From the NCBI GenBank assembly GCA_000310025.1, contig FN649742.1, positions 2,957,471 to 3,021,470 of the forward strand: a stretch of DNA of 64,000 bases, written 5' to 3'. Shown in pieces: positions 62,401-64,000 of the stretch. This stretch comes from Ectocarpus siliculosus (lineage: Eukaryota > Sar > Phaeophyceae > Ectocarpales > Ectocarpaceae). A model generated the notes under the pieces. The model did no database searches. It worked only from the letters and a program-made list of their open reading frames with translations, and had not been told where the DNA came from. The translations under genes were made by a program, and so were the position numbers. Every line of letters begins with the position of its first letter. The stretch's first letter is position 1.

Positions 62401-64000
62401 TGCTCTTTGAACAGTTTTTACAGCTTACAGAACGATCCGGTATAGACAAATTAATGTATAGTCACATCGTTCTTGTAGTTTGGTTGTGATCTCTTCCACC
62501 TAGACTTGTGCTCGATTCTCCCCCCCCCGACCTCCCCCCCCCCACCCCGACCCCCCCCAAGCCTACTCGGCTGAAAACTCCGACCTTCTCTGGCCTTGTT
62601 GAGATGTGAAGCCCGTTTTTGCCCGACTTTGAAAGCAATATCATGAGTACCCCCAACACACAACATACCATCCAACTCCGCAGGATCCCTTCTGGACCTA
62701 GTCACCAAGACCGAGGTTATCGTCCGCGGGCTCTACCACGCCGACGCGTCGGATCTTGAGATCACCGTGTTGCACCAGGAGCACTCTTGCGTGCTGTCTG
62801 CCTCGGCCGAGACGATGGGGGACAGTAACAGCTACAGCGCCAGACCCGCCGGAGTGCAGTTCGGAGTTCCCGAGGAACGCCGACACATGCGAGGGTTTGG
62901 ACCGAATCCAGGTGGGCGGGTGAATTGGGATCGTACGTAGGTGGATGGCATGATTGATTGCTGTTTCACTGGTGCGTTTTGTTCCGAATTGGTAAACCCA
63001 CATTTCGAGGGCGAATTCTGTGTGGATAATGTGTCAGCTTCCGGGTGCTGACTCTGCATGCAGATAATGTATTATCGAATTGTTACTGTGCGGATACCCT
63101 AACAAACCTGGGTTGGCATAGCGTCGGCGGTTGTGTCTTCGTAGGGAACAGCGTAAAAAGTGACCTGGTGCCCTCTGTCTCCCCAGTCTAAAAACCGAAA
63201 TCAAGGATACCCCCCCCCTCCCGCCCTCACTCGCCACTATCCTGTTTTGATTGATCCGCCGATCAAATTAGCCGCATCGACTGGCGCACCTTCGCGGCCA
63301 GCGTACTGGCACAGAGGGATAGGCTACGACTACGCCTTCGCTGACGTCGTCGGAGAGAATGTGGTCAGTGTTTGCATGTCGAACAGCACAAATAGGAAAA
63401 AGGCCGCCTGACAATCAATGTGTGAAGCCGGAAGACGAGGTTTAAATCCACCTGTGCACGGTGACCAACACAACGGAGGTTAAAATGCACGCAGCAAGAC
63501 TCTCGCTCGGGGTTGCAAAGCAATGGCATACCTTTGCGGATCTCTGGACGGTCTGGAAGTGAAGCCGCCCCTACGTACGCGGAGTCTATCGCGCTTACTA
63601 AGGGTATTACTCTGTGCTGTACGAGGCGGAGTTCGGCCTTTCGTTCACGTTGGGGTCACGTGCGTATTTTCGTCTGCCGTAATCCAGAGGACTGATTTTG
63701 TTGTCCATTGGGACGTCGTGGAGGCGTTCGAGCGATGCGGCGGTTGCTTTAGCAGATACGGAACACCCACAAGTCTGTACTATCTGCGCGGTCATCGAGT
63801 ACATCCCCGAGAGCATCGGTTGGGACCTGACTAAAGGGTATCTATTGTCCGTATCGGCAGACGGCGGGTGGGGTGGTATCGCCTTGTCAGCCCTGCTGAT
63901 GACGGCCACCCTGCAGTCGTACTACTCGAGCTGGGGAGTTGCCCCACCGCTTCGCAACGCCACCCTTTCGATTTACGGGCTCGCTGAGCCAGTCTCTCGC
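23774..64000 (+). CDS. Giant adhesin-like repeat protein, partial (runs past the right end)
   Basis: About 58 exons join in phase from E2 (24851-24966) to 62684-62911 and then 63272-63363. The total is about 11.2 kb of coding sequence, or about 3,700 residues in the window. The product carries about 20 beta-sandwich repeats of 110-150 residues. Each has DGVYGxGExIxIxVxF, then a PxLxLxxG strand, then GNGTxxLxFxYTVxEGD, then DLxYxSxxAL, then LPEPGxxGSLSxN and xIDTxxPxV. This pattern is known from large bacterial and algal adhesin-like proteins; the fold is inferred to be Ig/cadherin-like. N-x-S/T sites are frequent, which fits a secreted or surface protein. Four copies of a second domain are inserted (see separate entries). 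The start is tentative: ATG 23774 opens a 115-codon exon ending 24118 that joins E2 in phase, but the signal sequence (TIQRFLVILWIL) is weak. The donor at 57264 appears to be GC. Confidence 0.85.
24510..24720 (+). repeat. Second copy of the GCGCCGGT-rich dispersed repeat
   Basis: It lies in the intron between the first two exons of the giant gene and is the reverse complement of the family member at 17540-17720. Blocks GAATGTACAG, CACCGGCGCC and GGGGCCACCGGCGTTGTTC mark the match. Confidence 0.6.
24851..25625 (+). other. Giant gene: first recognisable repeat, N-terminal half
   Basis: Exon 24851-24966 encodes IVEVTSSEADETYGVG and SQVTIDV. Exon 25541-25625 (or to 25684 if the stronger GTAAGC donor is used) continues in phase with VQVEGSPTLRLRTG. 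These are the first half of a repeat. The second half (GGSGTDTLSFIYVVQE) appears only at 27701-27889, after the inserted domain. Confidence 0.75.
25880..27290 (+). other. Giant gene: inserted domain F1
   Basis: Three exons (about 25.88-26.03 kb, 26370-26567, 27144-27290) encode GEFAISFNGETMPNID, then GLRRILQEFSGIERTTVEYS, then TVTFDS and GDDGNLPLLELDY. The order G-x-F-x-I-x-F-x-G, a helix with LxxL, a short V-x-V strand and TVTF followed by GD-x-P-x-L is that of a repeat seen in large stramenopile and phage proteins. The last two exons join in phase 0. The limits of the first exon are uncertain because two donors compete at 25625 and 25684. Confidence 0.65.
27701..33169 (+). other. Giant gene: repeats 1 (end) to 4
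   Basis: Exons 27701-27889, 28277-28483, 29043-29174, 29703-30063, 30375-30466, 31054-31160, 31481-31610, 31898-32031, 32213-32393 and 32928-33169 join in phase. They encode repeat cores AYGTGEVIKIDVVF, EYGAGQDIYINVTF and PYGAGDEIDVTIRF with their GNGT and LPEPG partners. Exon 29703-30063 carries about 60 extra basic residues before the usual strand. Exon 31898-32031 (EGHELTADDIGETVSIGTSE) is an unusual acidic insert. Confidence 0.8.
29417..29498. repeat. (GTC)n / (GTT)n / (GGT)n microsatellite
   Basis: Compound trinucleotide run in an intron of the giant gene. Confidence 0.9.
33752..33851. other. Assembly gap (100 N)
   Basis: Exactly 100 N follow a run of 21 C. The round length suggests a placeholder of unknown true size, caused by sequencing failure through the homopolymer and adjacent repeat. 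Confidence 0.98.
33852..34850. repeat. Duplicated block with ~65-bp hairpin minisatellite
   Basis: Two similar blocks (from about 33855 and from about 34465) each start with GGGTGCTTRACCATTTCAA and pass through GCGCGGAGTGAGGGTTCT. Each then enters copies of a ~65-bp unit at about 34030, 34098, 34638, 34706 and 34771. The unit contains CGTCGTTGCCAAGCGACG (able to form a hairpin) and AAAACCCAACCCCGATGGC, and ends in a G run of variable length. A dispersed-repeat fragment at 34230-34285 lies between the blocks. Confidence 0.85.
35034..35349 (+). other. Open frame with one predicted membrane span inside an intron
   Basis: An acceptor-like CTCAG (about 35048) is followed by an open stretch encoding EEELEEYTTSAGNNC, the hydrophobic MGAAVFLSLVAAVALSG and a basic tail with RRRRRKRRS. 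It ends at a donor-like GTGAGT near 35351. The frame does not agree with the phase of the giant gene, whose exons splice cleanly around it. It could be a cassette exon, a small nested gene or chance. I cannot assign a function. Confidence 0.25.
36278..39055 (+). other. Giant gene: repeats 4 (end) to 6
   Basis: Exons 36278-36413, 36937-37187, 37731-38012, 38411-38628 and 38841-39055 join in phase. They encode the cores VYGVGEEIPLLVTF and YYGPGHEVEILI, the strands GSGTRAITFIYTVQEGD and GNGTAVLEFLYTVGEG, and LPEPGSSGSLSGGN. The acceptor of the third exon follows a long C-rich tract. Confidence 0.85.
39528..40064 (+). other. Giant gene: long exon with inserted domain F2 and Ser/Gly/Thr loop
   Basis: A single 537-nt exon encodes ERVSTTAADGVPRGVAG, then the F-type start ASGGFRLSYG, a low-complexity Ser/Gly/Thr run (about 39690-39750), IGANSTLLTVDAVAAALS, VTITEEDS and FAVKFDTPEVGVG, and an acidic Cys-containing tail. 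The next exon (40530) resumes the host repeat with IEVVLHFTAPVTV. F2 therefore sits between the DGVYG loop and the following strand of repeat 7. Confidence 0.8.
40530..43541 (+). other. Giant gene: repeat 7 with inserted domain F3
   Basis: Exons 40530-40738, 41180-41306, 41872-41997, 42628-42717 and 43179-43541 join in phase. The host repeat runs to GNPVLLLRVD. F3 then follows (GHFRLSYGGTVSECMD, SRLQELGEINILGVDKV, FRFTVVFHAGNPSAV). The host resumes with RLSFLYALQPGDTSDGLEI. Repeat 8 begins at EYGAGQRIYFW. Confidence 0.8.
43908..46997 (+). other. Giant gene: repeats 8-9 with inserted domain F4
   Basis: Exons 43908-44045, 44383-44504, 44874-44937, 45315-45476, 46003-46112, 46514-46625 and 46848-46997 join in phase. 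Repeat 9 starts VYGEGEEVALYVVY and reaches GTPTVPLNSGG. F4 (AGSFRLQYEGETTDCIG, LGNLKAFSDGGIDNVTV, EVSFTAGDAAYERYPSALEV) intervenes before the host strand DTLVFLYQ. Exon 44874-44937 is only 64 nt. Confidence 0.8.
47442..54624 (+). other. Giant gene: repeats 10-15
   Basis: Exons 47442-47658, 48064-48400, 48766-48910, 49507-49599, 49978-50421, 50924-51064, 51433-51825, 52067-52219, 52598-52924, 53146-53277, 53662-53853 and 54256-54624 join in phase. Cores include AYGVGEVIDLEVLF, VYGTGDTIGLVCAF and TYPEGSVIPITVKF. Exon 48064-48400 carries a Thr/Ala-rich loop at the place where the inserted domains sit in other repeats. Confidence 0.85.
47755..47870. repeat. GA-rich purine tract
   Basis: A strand-asymmetric run of GAGA and GACAGA units lies in the intron after exon 47442-47658. 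Confidence 0.85.
55186..61859 (+). other. Giant gene: repeats 16-20
   Basis: Exons 55186-55312, 56040-56184, 56879-57263, 57680-57877, 58361-58438, 58726-58914, 59513-59654, 59965-60242, 60541-60690, 60984-61123 and 61681-61859 join in phase. Cores include TYGAGENIDLYVGF, VYGIGEEIYIDV and EYGAGEEIEITVTF. These are among the best-conserved copies. After exon 56879-57263 the natural reading (FEYE then VAEGDGSS) requires a GC donor at 57264. Confidence 0.85.
62684..63363 (+). other. Giant gene: domain after the repeat array
   Basis: Exons 62684-62911 and 63272-63363 join in phase. They encode TEVIVRGLYHADASDLEITV with LHQEHSCVLSASAETMG, then GIGYDYAFADVVGENV. The order (short strand, HA-x-x-x-DLEI, C-x-L) resembles the P-domain-like jelly-roll tails of secreted proteins, but the match is weak. 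No further YGxG repeat is seen after 61.9 kb. Confidence 0.6.
63730..64000 (+). other. Giant gene: last partial exon at the window edge
   Basis: An open frame to the window end encodes HPQVCTICAVIEYIPESIGW, SVSADGGWGGIALSALLMTA and LRNATLSIYGLAEPVS. Its acceptor is not settled (candidates near 63744 and 63752), so a small exon may be missing between it and 63363. The frame stays open at 64000. Confidence 0.5.

Noticed and set aside
1-64000. CRISPR arrays, rRNA genes, bacterial operons or an integrated large DNA virus
   Set aside because: No spaced direct-repeat array, no rRNA sequence, no closely packed genes and no viral hallmark genes were seen.

Overview
The window looks like nuclear DNA of an intron-rich ochrophyte, most likely a brown alga of the Ectocarpus type. 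The reasons are many short exons split by introns of about 0.3-4 kb, a bipartite heterokont-style plastid presequence, a fused betaine-type methyltransferase, a very large surface-type repeat protein, and many small dispersed repeats. The organism call is inference, because no rRNA or organelle marker is present. Exon models were built by hand: open frame, splice consensus and matching intron phase had to agree at each junction.

Layout. 1-165 is a perfect 57-bp hairpin. 166-2680 has no gene I can support. 2681-16422 (minus) is an 11-exon gene for a 593-residue protein made of two SAM-dependent methyltransferase domains; the C-terminal one resembles sarcosine/dimethylglycine N-methyltransferases of glycine betaine synthesis. 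Its introns hold microsatellites, a SINE-like copy, direct repeats and one arm of a foldback family. Only 325 bp separate its ATG from that of a divergent 3-exon gene (16748-20556, plus) for a 170-residue plastid-targeted membrane protein of unknown function. That gene's first intron carries a MITE with near-identical ends and a giant 1.6-kb inverted repeat. 21714-23315 (minus) is the 3' part of a gene for a glycine-rich multi-pass membrane protein whose exons each begin with a similar glycine-rich motif.

From about 23.8 kb to beyond the right end runs one huge plus-strand gene. About 58 exons can be joined in phase, giving about 3,700 residues inside the window. It encodes about 20 copies of a beta-sandwich repeat (cores DGVYGxGExIxIxVxF, GNGTxxLxFxYTVxEGDxS and LPEPGxxGSLSxN) of the kind seen in large bacterial and algal adhesin-like proteins. 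At four places a second domain type (G-x-F-x-L-x-Y-x-G) is inserted inside a repeat. Near the right end the repeats give way to a different C-terminal region. A 100-base assembly gap and a hairpin-forming minisatellite lie in a 3.1-kb intron at 33.2-36.3 kb.

How the genes relate: the methyltransferase and the plastid protein may share a bidirectional promoter. The membrane protein and the giant gene lie head to head, so the 23.3-23.8 kb interval may be a second shared promoter, though both 5' ends are uncertain. I see no functional pathway linking all four genes.
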